Source of the DNA: Siphonodentalium dalli
Taxonomy: Eukaryota > Mollusca > Scaphopoda > Gadilida > Siphonodentaliidae
Length of the DNA: 64,000 nucleotides
Reading direction: 5' to 3'
NCBI GenBank assembly: GCA_032622095.1
Contig: CP136064.1
Location: 134,737,129-134,801,128, forward strand
Shown: positions 32,273-42,959 of the stretch, one piece after another
Layout of the letters: every line of letters begins with the position of its first letter
Position numbering within the stretch: the first letter of the stretch is position 1
Notes under the pieces: generated by a model
Told to the model about the DNA's origin: nothing
The model's database searches: none
The model's input: only the letters and a program-made list of their open reading frames with translations
Position numbers and translations under genes: made by a program

Positions 32273-33200
32273 TGTTCCATATTAAAATCCCAAACAAGAC
32301 ATACAGGTAAAGCAGGTATGAAATCCACTCATGAAATTAAAATAGCAAAATTCATGCCCAGCATCAATCACAACTCATCACACACCTGGGGCTTTTGAGA
32401 CAACTGTCACTTCATGGTCACTTTTCACAGGAATATGTTAGAAACCATGTGTTTCGCACACTAATGATCAATATTTATAAACAGTAGTGGTAAAAACCGT
32501 AAAAAAAAATTCTCAAAATATCAATAAAAAGTTTAGGGTCGGCAGGTTATTTTTAGGGTCGGTCGATGTACGGAAACATAGCATGGCCCATAAGTTTAAT
32601 TGACTTTGCTTTATTTTCAGTTAAAGTTGCCTATTGTCGAGGCATCCCATTTCTGGATGTCAGTTTGGTGTGTTTTTCAGAGCGCGATTGTGCAAGTGAA
32701 TTGGGCTAACGACTCATTGAATTAAAGTCAGCAACTTATACTATTAAAATAGAACTGGAACAATAAAGTAAAGTTGGGAGAATGAGATCAATTGGTGATT
32801 TTCAGACTGAAAGTTGTGAAAATTCAATTTTGCAATTAAAAAGTAACGGGCGGGTTACCGGGAACAAAGGTTATTTTTTAGGCCTTAATAGTCTCAACAA
32901 AATATTACAATGAATTTGTTGCCATACAGAGTTACCTGGAATGGTTAAAGCATTTATTTTAATTTAAACTTCCCATTTGGCCGCATTTTGATAGAAGGAA
33001 AAATATATCAGAGTTAGTTAAAATCACTATTTACTTTTCTTCATTACTTTGAAGGAAAAGATGTCTAATTTTATCCAATGAACTTGTATTAACTGTTGTC
33101 TGCTTAAACGATTCCTAAACAACCCTCGAAACGAACAATAGACCATTCCTATGTAGACTAAGGGTTCAAGTCTATGACATGTATGTATCTATAAACTCAC
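32273..33200. other. No gene recognised; GGCC/TTA terminus at 32848-32888
   Basis: GTTACCGGGAACAAAGG-TTATTTTTTAGGCC followed by TTA near 32855-32888 is another member of the terminus family seen at 868-938. Otherwise AT-rich with no exon signals I trust. Confidence 0.4.
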
Positions 33201-33302
33201 CATTCATGTGGTTCACAGACGTGCATGTCATGTAGACTCCTGATGCTGTATCTGGTTCAATATATGATGAAGTCTCAATGCTCGAGGGTGCAGTCACAGC
33301 AA
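33201..33302 (-). CDS. Candidate internal exon A (unknown gene)
   Basis: A 102-nt segment bounded on the minus strand by an AG acceptor (...CTTTTAG) and a GTGAGT donor. Only one frame is open: AVTAPSSIETSS, then GVYMTCTSVNHMN. The other two frames contain stops. It enters after one base of a codon and leaves after one base, so it could be skipped without shifting frame. A second copy (33759-33860) keeps both splice sites but has a stop. I do not recognise the protein. The C-x-S-x-N-H stretch resembles TTCASNH in exon B, hinting at related modules. Confidence 0.4.
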
Positions 33303-33758
33303 CTAAAAGTCATTATGTAATGATCAGTGTCTTTAACAAGGGGCCGATCAAATTGGAAGATGTTTAACCCATTTCATGTACCTTGGCGATAGTTATTAAA
33401 GACTCTTTTATCGATTGAGTTGCAGGTGGCACAAGGATATATTATAACTTTGCGCCGTCCACAACGAGTTCGATAAAAGATTCGAGATTATGGTGCAAGT
33501 TGTGTTCTGTATTTATTCTACACCATTCTGTCAGATAAGTTCAATCCATGAATATCACCTTCATTGTTACTATAGCTACCTTTATTGTGATTTACGTCTG
33601 ACAAATAACCAATAATTATGGGGTGATCACCGGGTCACACAAAGAAAGGTTGTCTAATTTTATTCATATGTATTAACTGTTGTCTGCTAAAACGTTTCCT
33701 GAACATCCCACGAAATTAACTAAGGGTTCAAGTCTATTACATGTATCTATAAACTCAC

Positions 33759-33860
33759 CATTCATGTGGTTCATAGATGTGCACGCCATTTAGACTCCTG
33801 ATACTGTATCTGGTTCAAAATATGATGAAATCTCAATGCTCGAGGGTGCAGTCACAGCAA
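33759..33860 (-). pseudogene. Degenerate duplicate of exon A
   Basis: Same length, same splice sites and about 90 per cent identity with 33201-33302, but the codon for Tyr in GVYM has become TAA. Flanks are duplicated too (33150-33320 with 33700-33880), so the unit was copied as a block of exon plus intron. With the stop it cannot serve as a normal coding exon; use as a poison exon is conceivable. Confidence 0.45.
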
Positions 33861-34400
33861 CTAAAAGGACACAAGTCATTATGTTATGATCAGACTCCTT
33901 AACCACAGCAGAATTGTGGATAATTTTTCCGGATTTAGTCAGAAATATGGCTTGTTCCCATTCATCGGAAATCTCTCAGCGAGTTTTGAAAGTAATTGTA
34001 AGTAATTACTTTGGGTAAGTAATTGACTCAGCATTTACATGCGAAAGAATATCCACATATCGCAAGTTCCATTCACCCACATCTATCAGAAAAATGTCAC
34101 TATGAATATTTAGCATTATACATGTTGAGCATCAGGTGTTAGGAACCAGGTGTTAGGATTATGATCCCTTGATATAGTATCTATGATACCCGAGTTTCCG
34201 CTAATTGGGGAGTTGGTCTCTTTTTTTTTTATCCTAGCTCATACATGTATTTCCCCTCAAGACACCTTCCCCGCTGCCAGCTAGGAAAGATAATTGAACA
34301 AAGATAATTCTATGTCTCAAGCGTCAGAAAATGGAATTCCTTCAATAATAGCACTTCAACCTGCTTCAACCCAATTCTTTAAACTGACAAATACAATCTT
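33861..34400. repeat. Intronic spacer with a half-copy of the CAGTAATGC MITE
   Basis: At about 33889-33977, GACTCCTTAACCACAGCAGA, GGATTTAGTCAGAAATATGG and CATTCATCGG match one arm of the mariner-type MITE; the other arm is absent. The rest is AT-rich with no gene. Confidence 0.6.
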
Positions 34401-34572
34401 AGTTCCTGTGCAACTAAGACTTTTTTGTTTCATATTATATTTTAATTTATGGATAAAAAGTTGACCTTCAGGTAAGTTAAATGTCATAGTTAGTCAGCAT
34501 ATATCATGATTAACATGAATGCAGTTAATTTGCACTTGTGTGAGGAATGTAGACTGCATATAATGTACTTAC

Positions 34573-34666
34573 CATTTAAGTAGTAATACTTTTCTGTCTA
34601 TTTCGTGGTTTGAAGCACATGTTGTTGGCATTATATATACTTTTCTGTCAGAAGGATGTAGTTTAT
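34573..34666 (-). CDS. Candidate exon B, copy 1 (unknown gene)
   Basis: 94 nt bounded by a good acceptor (CTCTCTCTTGCAG) and a consensus donor (GTAAGTAC). The only open frame reads KLHPSDRKVYIM, then PTTCASNHEIDRKVLLLK. It enters after one codon base and leaves after two. The nearly identical copy at 35942-36035 has the same length and phases, so the two cannot be spliced together in frame. Mutually exclusive use, or one dead copy, would be expected. The protein is not recognised. Confidence 0.45.
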
Positions 34667-35139
34667 CTGCAAGAGAGAGTACAACTCATACTTAGTTTGT
34701 AAGATTAAAATCATAACCTGGTAAAAAAAAAAGATGCTGCTACGCTACAATTATTGGTTATAAAGGACAAGTTTCTTCTTGACTTAATGTGGGGCTGAGG
34801 TGACAAATTTTAATAACCACCTCACAAAAATTGTAGTTCTATGGAGCTACTAGTATGGTATAGATGTAGATCTTTTTACGAAATTAAGGTACTGTTGAAA
34901 TTCAAAGAGAGTGACATGTTTTTAGTACAGAACTTGTAGTTTGTGTACATTGAAGGCTTTACTTGTTTAATAAGTACGGCAACACCATTTTTTTTTGCTG
35001 AAATTGCAAAAAATATAATATATACATGTAGTTCCTGTGCAACTAAGACTTTTTGTTTGATATTACGGTTAAAAAGCTGACATTCAAGTAAGTTAAATGT
35101 CATATTCATGATGATGAGACAAACAGTGTAGCCTGTAGC

Positions 35140-35260
35140 TCATTCTAATGGATTTAATTTTGAAATCCAAGATGGCCACTGGCAGCCATGTTTTTTTGGC
35201 CGAATAACCCCAAAATGACTCGTTCCTATTTACATGTCAATGTTAACATCCATGACAAAT
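35140..35260 (+). repeat. Single pearl core-repeat fragment
   Basis: AATCCAAGATGGCCACTGGC, TTGGCCGAATAACCCC, GACTCGTTCC and TTAACATCCATGACAAAT match one unit of the core array at 47390-48443. No pearl start or end accompanies it. Confidence 0.75.
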
Positions 35261-35353
35261 AGTATGCACAGAAATTCAGATACAGTGAATTTCCCCCCGC
35301 AAATCTCTGTTTTAGTGTTGAATTTTTTTTTCGGATCTCATCCCTGCTTTGGG

Positions 35354-35889
35354 TCTTATGGAACACTATCAACAGACATGGTGGGTGTTCATCTGTATAT
35401 ATACATGTATAGAGGTTATCACCACATGTTAGGTGTACATGTATAGCTACTGTTTCCAAAAACCAGACATGCTAGGTTGGGTGTACTGATGACTACCTCC
35501 AGACAATGGGATGTAGTCGTCACAATACAAGTACGGTATAATGGCGGTATTATGTGTAAAATTCTTATAAAAAGTTAGCGACATGAATTTCGTACCAAGT
35601 TTATAGCCAAATTTATGAAAATATGGAATGTGAATAATAAAAAACATACTTTATAAGCATGAAGTAAGTTTGATCTTTTATCAATCTTAATGTATATTTC
35701 CACCGTGTTGATCAAGTAATACTTTCCCCTCAACCCGAGTTGGCATTTTATGTCGTTTCGGTCGAGGTAGTTCAATATTTCTGAAGCTGGATAGAAAATA
35801 TCAAAATAAAATAAAAAATATATATTTCCCTACCTACCCTAATTTTTTCCCTCCGTTATCGGAAACATACAATCTTTTTTTTTTTGGCC
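35354..35889 (-). repeat. Right arm of the GGCC/TTA-ended inverted repeat
   Basis: Reverse complement of the left arm at 30979-31836 without the hAT-type MITE. It ends TTTTTTGGCC directly before TTA. Because it lacks the 313-bp insert, it documents the empty target site for that MITE. Confidence 0.65.
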
Positions 35890-35941
35890 TTAACATGAAT
35901 GCACTTGTGTGAGGAATGTAGAGTGCATATATTGTACTTAC

Positions 35942-36035
35942 CATTTAAGTAATAATACTTTTCTGTCTATTTCGTGGTTTGAAGCACATGTTGTTGGCAT
36001 TATATATACTTTTCTGTCAGAAGGATGTAGTTCAT
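35942..36035 (-). CDS. Candidate exon B, copy 2 (unknown gene)
   Basis: Near-identical to 34573-34666 (acceptor CTCTTTTGCAG, donor GTAAGTAC). The only open frame reads ELHPSDRKVYIM, then PTTCASNHEIDRKVLLLK; just the first residue differs. The codon frame, phases and both splice sites are intact, so I cannot tell which copy is used. It lies 5' of copy 1 in the direction of transcription. Confidence 0.45.
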
Positions 36036-36255
36036 CTGCAAAAGAGAGTACAACTCATACTTAGTTTCACGATAGTTTGTAAGATTAAAATCATAACCTG
36101 GTAAAAAAAAAAGATGCTGCTACGCTACAATTATTGGTTATAAAGGACAAGTTTCTTCTTGACTTAATGTGGGGCTGAGGTGACAAATTTAAAATTTTAA
36201 TAACCACCTCACAAAAATTGTAGTTCTTTGGAGCTATGGTATACATGTAGATCTT

Positions 36256-37069
36256 TGTACGATCTCTCACCAAACCGTTTTATCAGTCATAATAGCATGG
36301 AAAAATGAGAATAATTGAGATATTATAAATGTGTTGATTTTATTTATTTTATAACCAAAAATTTATTTCAAGTGAATATACGAGATTTGCATTCACCAGT
36401 ATTAATCGCCAATCGGTATGTCAAAACCTTTCTCTATATCCCCAAATTGGCAAATGACACGGAACATCACCAACACGGAAACAGAACTTGGATTTAGGCA
36501 GCCATAGTATGTACTTAATAGTTAGTTTAAAGTTACATCCCATTGAGTGCATGCCGCCAAATATAAAATTTCTGGACAATCAAACCAAGTGGCACGCACC
36601 GACTTGATTGACACATTTGCTGTGTTTTTACTAGTATCGCGTTAGCCTTGTGGTTGGGTCAAACTGGACGTGGTTTCTTTGCTTTGTCTAGCATTTCATA
36701 TGTACAATGCCATGAGCATTGGTTGTCAACTACGAAAGTCATGGTCAGATTTAGTGTACAGTACCCCTTTAACTCGGGATGTTTCCAACTATGAGAGTCG
36801 ATGCATATAATTCATTTTCAAAAATGATAGCGCGTTTTGAATATAATGGTTGTATATTTACACTCACACATGCATTCGCGTTGTGGAACATGAATGCAGG
36901 ACGTTGGTTGGTCGAAATTACGTCACATGACGTCGCGCGCTGACCCCAACTTGCATCCATTTTAGTGTAGATGCAACTTGCACAAAGACACGAGAACATT
37001 GGAAATGGGCACCTACTAATAATGCCCTTCTAATCTGCCAGTTGACTCGGCTGAGTGTAAATATAAGTA
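36256..37069. other. No gene recognised
   Basis: AT-rich. A GGGGATATAGAGAAA word with surrounding similarity occurs here (about 36430-36455, minus strand) and near 37755. Open frames on both strands carry no domain. Confidence 0.4.
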
Positions 37070-37220
37070 ATGGATGTTGATTTTGTTGCGTTCTACATGT
37101 ATAGAGTATGGATGCAAGTTGGTCTGACATTTTTATGTGTGGAACGCTTTTGCATTCCACACAAAATGTCAGACCAACTTGCATCCATACTCTATGGAAC
37201 GCAAGCAAATCAACATCCAT
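37070..37220. mobile_element. Palindromic MITE (ATGGATGTTGATTT family)
   Basis: Almost a full hairpin: GGTCTGACATTTTTATGTGT pairs with ACACAAAATGTCAGACC, and GAGTATGGATGCAAGTTGG with its complement; outer ends ATGGATGTTGATTT / AAATCAACATCCAT. The loop is about 6 bp. A diverged copy is at 25151-25272. Confidence 0.85.
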
Positions 37221-37601
37221 TTCTTAAGCAAATACCACTTTGAGGAAGATTATTCATTGTAATTCAATTGAATATTTGTCACTAAAAACAAGCCTTCTGA
37301 TTGGCCGAGAGCGGCTAACATTCGTTTTCGATTCACCGACATCGGCCGCTTCAGCGTGCATCAAATCTGAATGTGGCGCGGTACAATTTAATCGGCGCAG
37401 AACGGAGTAGCGAAACGAGCCAACCCGCCCCACAGGAAATGGTTACGGAGCAGTGTTCCAAGTAACGCAATGAACAAACCCAATGATTTGTGCACGGTGA
37501 CAACGGCGAAATGAAAGTCTCGATTCGTGTCATGAAAATGACTAAATGATACTTTTTATAAAGTTTTTTTTTGCAAATTCCTTGCTAGATTGAATTACAA
37601 T
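37221..37601. other. No gene recognised
   Basis: Somewhat more GC-rich than its surroundings. Open frames are present but no domain or splice evidence. Confidence 0.4.
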
Positions 37602-37735
37602 GGAGATAAACGTACCCTGTTTCGTTGTACATTCTGGGATTCGAGCATGAAAACAGTTTGTGAACTCCCCGGCTTGTGAACTGTTTTCATGCTCGAATCC
37701 CAGAATGTACAACGAAACTGGGTATGTTTATCTCC
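37602..37735. mobile_element. Palindromic MITE with ~57-bp near-perfect arms
   Basis: GGAGATAAACGTACCCTGTT pairs with AACTGGGTATGTTTATCTCC, and GATTCGAGCATGAAAACAGTT with its exact complement. The loop is about 19 bp (GTGAACTCCCCGGCTTGTG). Such a hairpin would form double-stranded RNA if transcribed. Confidence 0.85.
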
Positions 37736-38109
37736 TAAATGTGTCGTCTGCCACTTTGGGGATATAGAGAAACTCACTGAGAAAGTAAACTAAAAAAAAA
37801 ATAGAATCTATGTGAAGAAGTTTCTATAGAAATTTTATAATAAAGAAACTTTCCACAGAAGATGACGCCTATTAAAGTTAAATTATCTAAGTACCTCTGG
37901 CTACTATTTACATTTTTTTTAAATTAGGGAAATCATTCCGGCATCTAAATTCTAATTACATAATTTATTATTTGAACATACCGGTAGCCTCAGACCATAT
38001 TTTACATCTTTTTAAATTTTGGACAGCCTGTGGGGACTATTTACATATTTAAAAATATGGACAGGGTTTTGAAGGCAATCTCACACGATTTCCCCGTCGA
38101 GTAAATTCT
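37736..38109. other. No gene recognised
   Basis: AT-rich spacer. Nothing supported. Confidence 0.4.
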
Positions 38110-38310
38110 GGGCTGAATTTTGCCGCCAACCTCCAAGCCCACCCACCGTACCAGTGTTTTTTCCGATAGTGTTTTTGAAACGTGTCTCTCTGTTGTGTCA
38201 TTCTTTTGGTGTGTCCGTTATTTAGTAAAGGTAATATTTTACTAAATAACGGGAATGTTACAAAGAGTTACATTTCTTTGAAAAACTCAAGACATTGGGC
38301 GACGACGCGG
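38110..38310. repeat. Dispersed hairpin repeat, second copy
   Basis: Carries GTTATTTAGTAAA / TTTACTAAATAAC at about 38218-38262, the C-rich block before it and ACATTGGGCG after it, matching 5260-5480 in order. The stem sequence has changed but pairing is kept. Confidence 0.55.
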
Positions 38311-39230
38311 AAGTCGTATGATATTGTCATTTATGTCAATATGTGAATAGCCACCCTAGGCTGTCCAACTAGTGACCAGAGATCATTCCAAATTAAAAAA
38401 AGTATGTAAATAGTTGCTATTTTAAAAATGCTGTGCATGAAAATTGGTGACCTGTTCACAACAACAAACCACTATTACAATTTACAGAGAGATGCTGACA
38501 AATGTGAGCAAATGGGGTATAAGAATACTTACAATAGTATTAAATAGAATAATAGTTCCTAGTTATGAATATTGTGAAAAAAGGCAATGATAAATCAAAT
38601 GAATTGAGTTGTTTGCAGTGAAAAGTTCACACGAGGACCGGAACTGAGAAAGCGAAAGTGATTGTTGCTACCGGTATTTACTTCCAATGCGTTTCCACAG
38701 GTCGTCAGAATTAAATCGGGGAAATTACCATCGGAACTCACACAAATGACACATGATTCCAAAACATATTCATTCCCAAGAATCAATAGGATTTTGGGAG
38801 ATCAAGTGCATCTCACGCTCATGCCACGACATTAAACCACCATATTAAATCATAAAATCTTCCAAGAGTAAAGAATCCCATTCAATGTTAACAATTTAGA
38901 ATCACGTGATCGCCAATTGCGCTAAATATAGTTTCGATATTCCTGCGCTATGAATGAAAACATTCAGATCACAAATCATCGCTAGTGAATTTATTTTCTG
39001 CACAATATTTTCGTCATTATAGAGCATATCGCGTTTTTGATCGTGTTTCCACAATGTTGGATGGTTGGGACAACAGCTAGCATATAATTCTAATATATTG
39101 AATTAAATCTCTTAAATGAATCCCATCCATATGATTGTATTATAATTTATATTGTCGAAATTATTTATGTCCTAGCAGGGAAGTCGGTAGTCGATATTGG
39201 GTAACATGGACCCAAACTGCGTTCCAACCA
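38311..39230. other. No gene recognised
   Basis: A minus-strand frame at 38595-38786 reads a 63-residue peptide with two cysteine pairs, but I see no convincing splice or start context and do not call it. Confidence 0.4.
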
Positions 39231-39253
39231 CCCCCCCCCCCCCCCCCCCCCCC
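39231..39253 (+). repeat. Poly-C tract (23 C)
   Basis: Uninterrupted run of C. Confidence 0.95.
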
Positions 39254-39547
39254 AAGTGGATTTTTTATTTTATCCTGATTCCTGTGACCTAGTACTTCCT
39301 AATAATATCCGAAGTGGGTCGAATCAAAATCTTCTCTGCGTAATTGGCACTACAAAAGCATTCAACCCTTCCAAATTCCAATTAGATATTATGATACGGT
39401 CACATACCTATTGTAACGTCTTAGTAAATTTTCGCCAAAAATTAACACTGAAGAAGTGAATTCCCCATCCAAATGTTACCATGCACCTCCCTCTTTAATA
39501 GTAACAGAACAATTATCATATTTGACAGAAAACTGACAACTGTTTCA

Positions 39548-40420
39548 CAGGGACCAGCCTAGACCAGATTTTCAGGGCGAAATGACTTCGCCCTACTATA
39601 AAAATAAGGCGAAGTGGCCGTTCTAAAGGGCGAAGTGAGTCTACAAAATTTGAATTTATCAGTACTACGACAGGAGTCGCTATAGAACGAAAATAGGAGA
39701 GATGTAATATGTCAATTAAACTTATGAAACAATGGTTGAAATATGGAGTCTTTATGTTCACTTCATGACCCTAATAACTATTAATAATACCCAAACATAA
39801 TTGTGAGAGGATAGCAACATTTTATATCGTAATTGTGGGAGAATGACAGGATTTTATTTCATATTTTTCGGGTTTTTAAAAATGCCAACAATATTTATCA
39901 AACCGAAACGAAACGAAATCATAAACACTTTTACTGCGCTCTATTAGTAATCCCGTTTGAAATTTTAATATGCTTCACAAATGAATTGTTTTAAAATTTC
40001 TTTAACCAAACTCCATAGAGGGAGTGATGAACTGACACATTGTGAGAGCTGTGAGTTGTAATCTTCATTGTAAGGTGTGGTAATCACGGTAATCTAAAAA
40101 TCACAACAACCAGATTAACACTTGAGGCCCGACGATGTTTTTCACAGCTGCCAGTAATCAGACTCCGTTGTCAACATTCTTCCAGATTGGAGCAATACAG
40201 GTGTTAATTGTTTTATAACACCCTGATAGTGGAGTATTGTGTGTAATCACAGTTGACAGTTGTAAATTATCATAAATTATTTGGGGCATTTTGCCGATTT
40301 TCGTCAGTCAACTTTGTAATTTTCAGGGCGACTTGAACTTCGCCCGACTGCAAAAATAAGGCGAAGCGGACGGCGCTAGGGCGAAGAAGTCGCCCACGTC
40401 GCCCTCTCGGCTGGTCCCTG
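39548..40420. mobile_element. Non-autonomous hAT-type element with exact 8-bp target duplication
   Basis: 873 bp. Ends CAGGGACCAGCCTAG and CTCGGCTGGTCCCTG are complementary, and CTGTTTCA flanks both sides (39540-39547 and 40421-40428). Subterminal blocks near both ends share TTTTCAGGGCGA, CTTCGCCC, AAAAATAAGGCGAAG and AGGGCGAAG in the same orientation, as expected of transposase-binding repeats. The interior is AT-rich with no ORF. Confidence 0.92.
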
Positions 40421-41804
40421 CTGTTTCAGCTGGTGTTAATGTTATATTAATATTATGGGGTACATAATCATCAATATATGTTATATATATGTGTTATCAA
40501 TTTCCAGAAGGTGATCCACTGCATCCGTGACCCGGGGGAGTATGGGACATTGGGTACCTTTAAAAAAGCTTTATTAAATTAAGTTGCCAGCTTGCGAAAT
40601 CAAGTATTCTATAAATTATCATACACAGAAAAATTCAGTTGGTAACTTGTGTTGTGGATAATTAAAATTAATTGCAGCAAGTGATTTGATATTTTGTAAT
40701 AATACATTAATAGTAAATACACTGCAGTTTACCCTAACTTAAGAAAATAAGCTACTTTTAATCTTTCTTAGTGAAAGTAAGATAGAAGATGCATGTTTTA
40801 AAATTTTAATTTATGTCATAAAAATATTTTTTTGGTATATTTGGACTGCACTGAATATATAGGCCATCGTTTGAGTAATTTTGACATTTGCATATCCAAC
40901 CAACTTTCCAAAACCAAGGGCAATGTGACATTGAGTCGACAAAGATTGAAGGAAGGTGTGCAATAGATCTAGACATCATAACCATTGTACCCTGTTTTGA
41001 CAGAGAACCGTTTAAAGTAGAAAAATAATGCTGGGCATATACTTAAATAAGTTATTATTCCCCACTTCATTTTTCGAATTTATAAGGTTCCCTGTCAAAA
41101 TTTCAAAAAGTTCCAAGGTATTGTAATGGTGGAATATGATGTCTACATGGCAATATGACGGCATGATTCTAGATGTGCAAATGAAATGGAATTTCAACTG
41201 AACAAGTACCATTTTGAGTCAATTCATGTTCCAATCAGAATATAGTATAGGCTGCAACCTAAACATTAGAACATTAACTCCGAGAATTGGAAATGGAATC
41301 TGCCAACTCAACTGTGCACTACGTGACTACGGACAGCAGAAATTCAGAATGCATTATCAAGTTATAATTATATGCATACTAGTAGTAGGCCTACCAATTA
41401 TCGATAGCATGTATACGACTCAACGACAAACGTACACGAGAGAAAAATCTAAATTTCATACTTACCTTTTTTTTAAGAAGCCATAAAGCATAATTATGCC
41501 GGACAATCAATCGTCTAGCTTACTGCCTTGAAAGTTTTCTTGGCGGCAACAAAATCTGGCGGGTAAACGAAATAAAACCGCCCAAAAGCACGCGCAATGC
41601 CGAGGACAGAAATAGTCCCCCAAAAGTTGAGGCTAGAAAGCTTGTTAATATTTCTTTTGTGCTGATAAGAAATCAGCTATGTGGGAATATGCCTCACTTC
41701 AGACCATTAAACTTTTATATTATTTTCTTGAACAAATATCTTGTGAACACATTTGAATGTTAGTTTTATTATTCATGAAGGGACATTCCATTATTAAAAT
41801 GTGA
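40421..41804. other. No gene recognised
   Basis: AT-rich. An open frame at 41214-41486 includes a hydrophobic run (VIIICILVVGLPII), but there is no other support and it is not called. Confidence 0.4.
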
Positions 41805-41817
41805 GGGGGGGGGGGGG
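41805..41817 (+). repeat. Poly-G tract (13 G)
   Basis: Uninterrupted run of G. Confidence 0.9.
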
Positions 41818-42129
41818 CATAGCGATGTGCTATATATGGGCAAGAAATGAAGATAAGCCAGCTTGCTTGTTGTGGAAATTCCTCATTTTAGGTGAGGAGC
41901 GGCCCAGTATTATTGGGTATATAAAATGATAATAATAAAATGTTCTGATAAAACAATCATAATGACAAAAGAGTTGATAAAACTGTGGGTATAGTGTATT
42001 AATGATAATAGTAAAAGACAGCACGTTTGCTTTTATCGATTTGAGCATTTCTATTTACAGTGCTGACGAACAACCCTTTTAATGCCACAGGTGTCAGGTG
42101 CGCGTTTGTGATGCGTTTTGTCTCGAGAT

Positions 42130-42540
42130 TTAATTACGACGTTATCAATATTACCATGAAGAGATTTTTCGGAAAGCGTCACCATTTGCGGAAATCTAAA
42201 TTCATAATTATCAACGCCGTTTTCGGAAAAATACTTTTCCACAAAGTCGACGTTACAGACTTTGCGGAAAATAGCGGAATGTTTGCGGAAATCTTTATTT
42301 AACGTTTCGGTAATTTTTTGCGGAAAACTCATGGCGTTTGCGGAAATCTTTAATTAACGTTTCGGTAATTTTTGCGGAAAACTCATGGCGTTTGAAGAAA
42401 TCTTTATGTTACGTTTCAGTAATTTTGCGGAAAACTCATGGCGTTTTTCGGAACATTTGCGGAAAAATGCGGATGATAGCGTTGCGGAAATCGCGACGTT
42501 TCGGAAAATATTTGCGGATTCCGCAAAGACTTTTGAGACG
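42130..42540 (+). repeat. Tandem repeat built on TTTGCGGAAA
   Basis: Three full units of about 54 bp lie at 42283-42445 (TTTGCGGAAATCTTTA, ACGTTTCGGTAATTTT, GCGGAAAACTCATGGCG). Looser GCGGAAA words spread to both sides (42165-42530). Open frames on both strands are created by the repeat. Confidence 0.8.
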
Positions 42541-42959
42541 CTCCCTTAACTGCCATATTCGCAGTCGCGAAACAAGAGGGTTAGAACAGATAAAGTTAAC
42601 TTAAAACGACAGATTTGTGAGGGAATACTTGCGAATGTATCTACTTTTTATACTTCGCAGTAGTATAGTATATTACCATTAAATGTGTTATGTTCACGTT
42701 CACTGGTTTGGTGTATTCAAAATACTATTTGTTGTTACATAGTCAAATCGAATATCGAGGTCGAATCGAATATCGAGGTCGAATCTAATAACACTATGCC
42801 AAGTTAGTAGTCATCAAGGAGAAATGTTCGACTGACCTGCGGCTTGTGGACTATTCTTCCTCGAGGACCACTATTTTGGTAAAGTCAACTCCAAGCCATA
42901 TATTATTTATATAATATACTAATACTCACAAGGTGTACATTATCACACCACAAGCCCAC
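42541..42959. other. No gene recognised
   Basis: A 20-bp word TCGAATCGAATATCGAGG-type is repeated near 42747-42785. Nothing else. Confidence 0.4.

Larger units (their letters stand above)
34400..36260. repeat. Direct duplication carrying exon B, interrupted by insertions
   Basis: 34515-34870 and 35893-36255 are close to identical (about 1.38 kb apart), including exon B and the intronic GGTAAAAAAAAAAGATGCTGC block. A further block, TTCCTGTGCAACTAAGACTT and following sequence, is present at 34400-34500 and 35030-35110. Between the copies lie a pearl core fragment and the right inverted arm (35354-35889), whose outer edge coincides exactly with the start of the second copy. Confidence 0.75.

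Noticed and set aside
30979-35889. A single 4.9-kb Harbinger-type transposon with 536-bp TIRs
   Set aside because: Both ends abut TTA, but the interior contains unrelated host exons and duplications, and the outer flanks do not support one insertion; kept as an inverted pair only.
38595-38786. 63-codon cysteine-containing ORF
   Set aside because: No supporting start, splice site or homology recognised.
41214-41486. 90-codon ORF with a hydrophobic segment
   Set aside because: Single weak hydrophobic run in AT-rich DNA; no other evidence of a gene.
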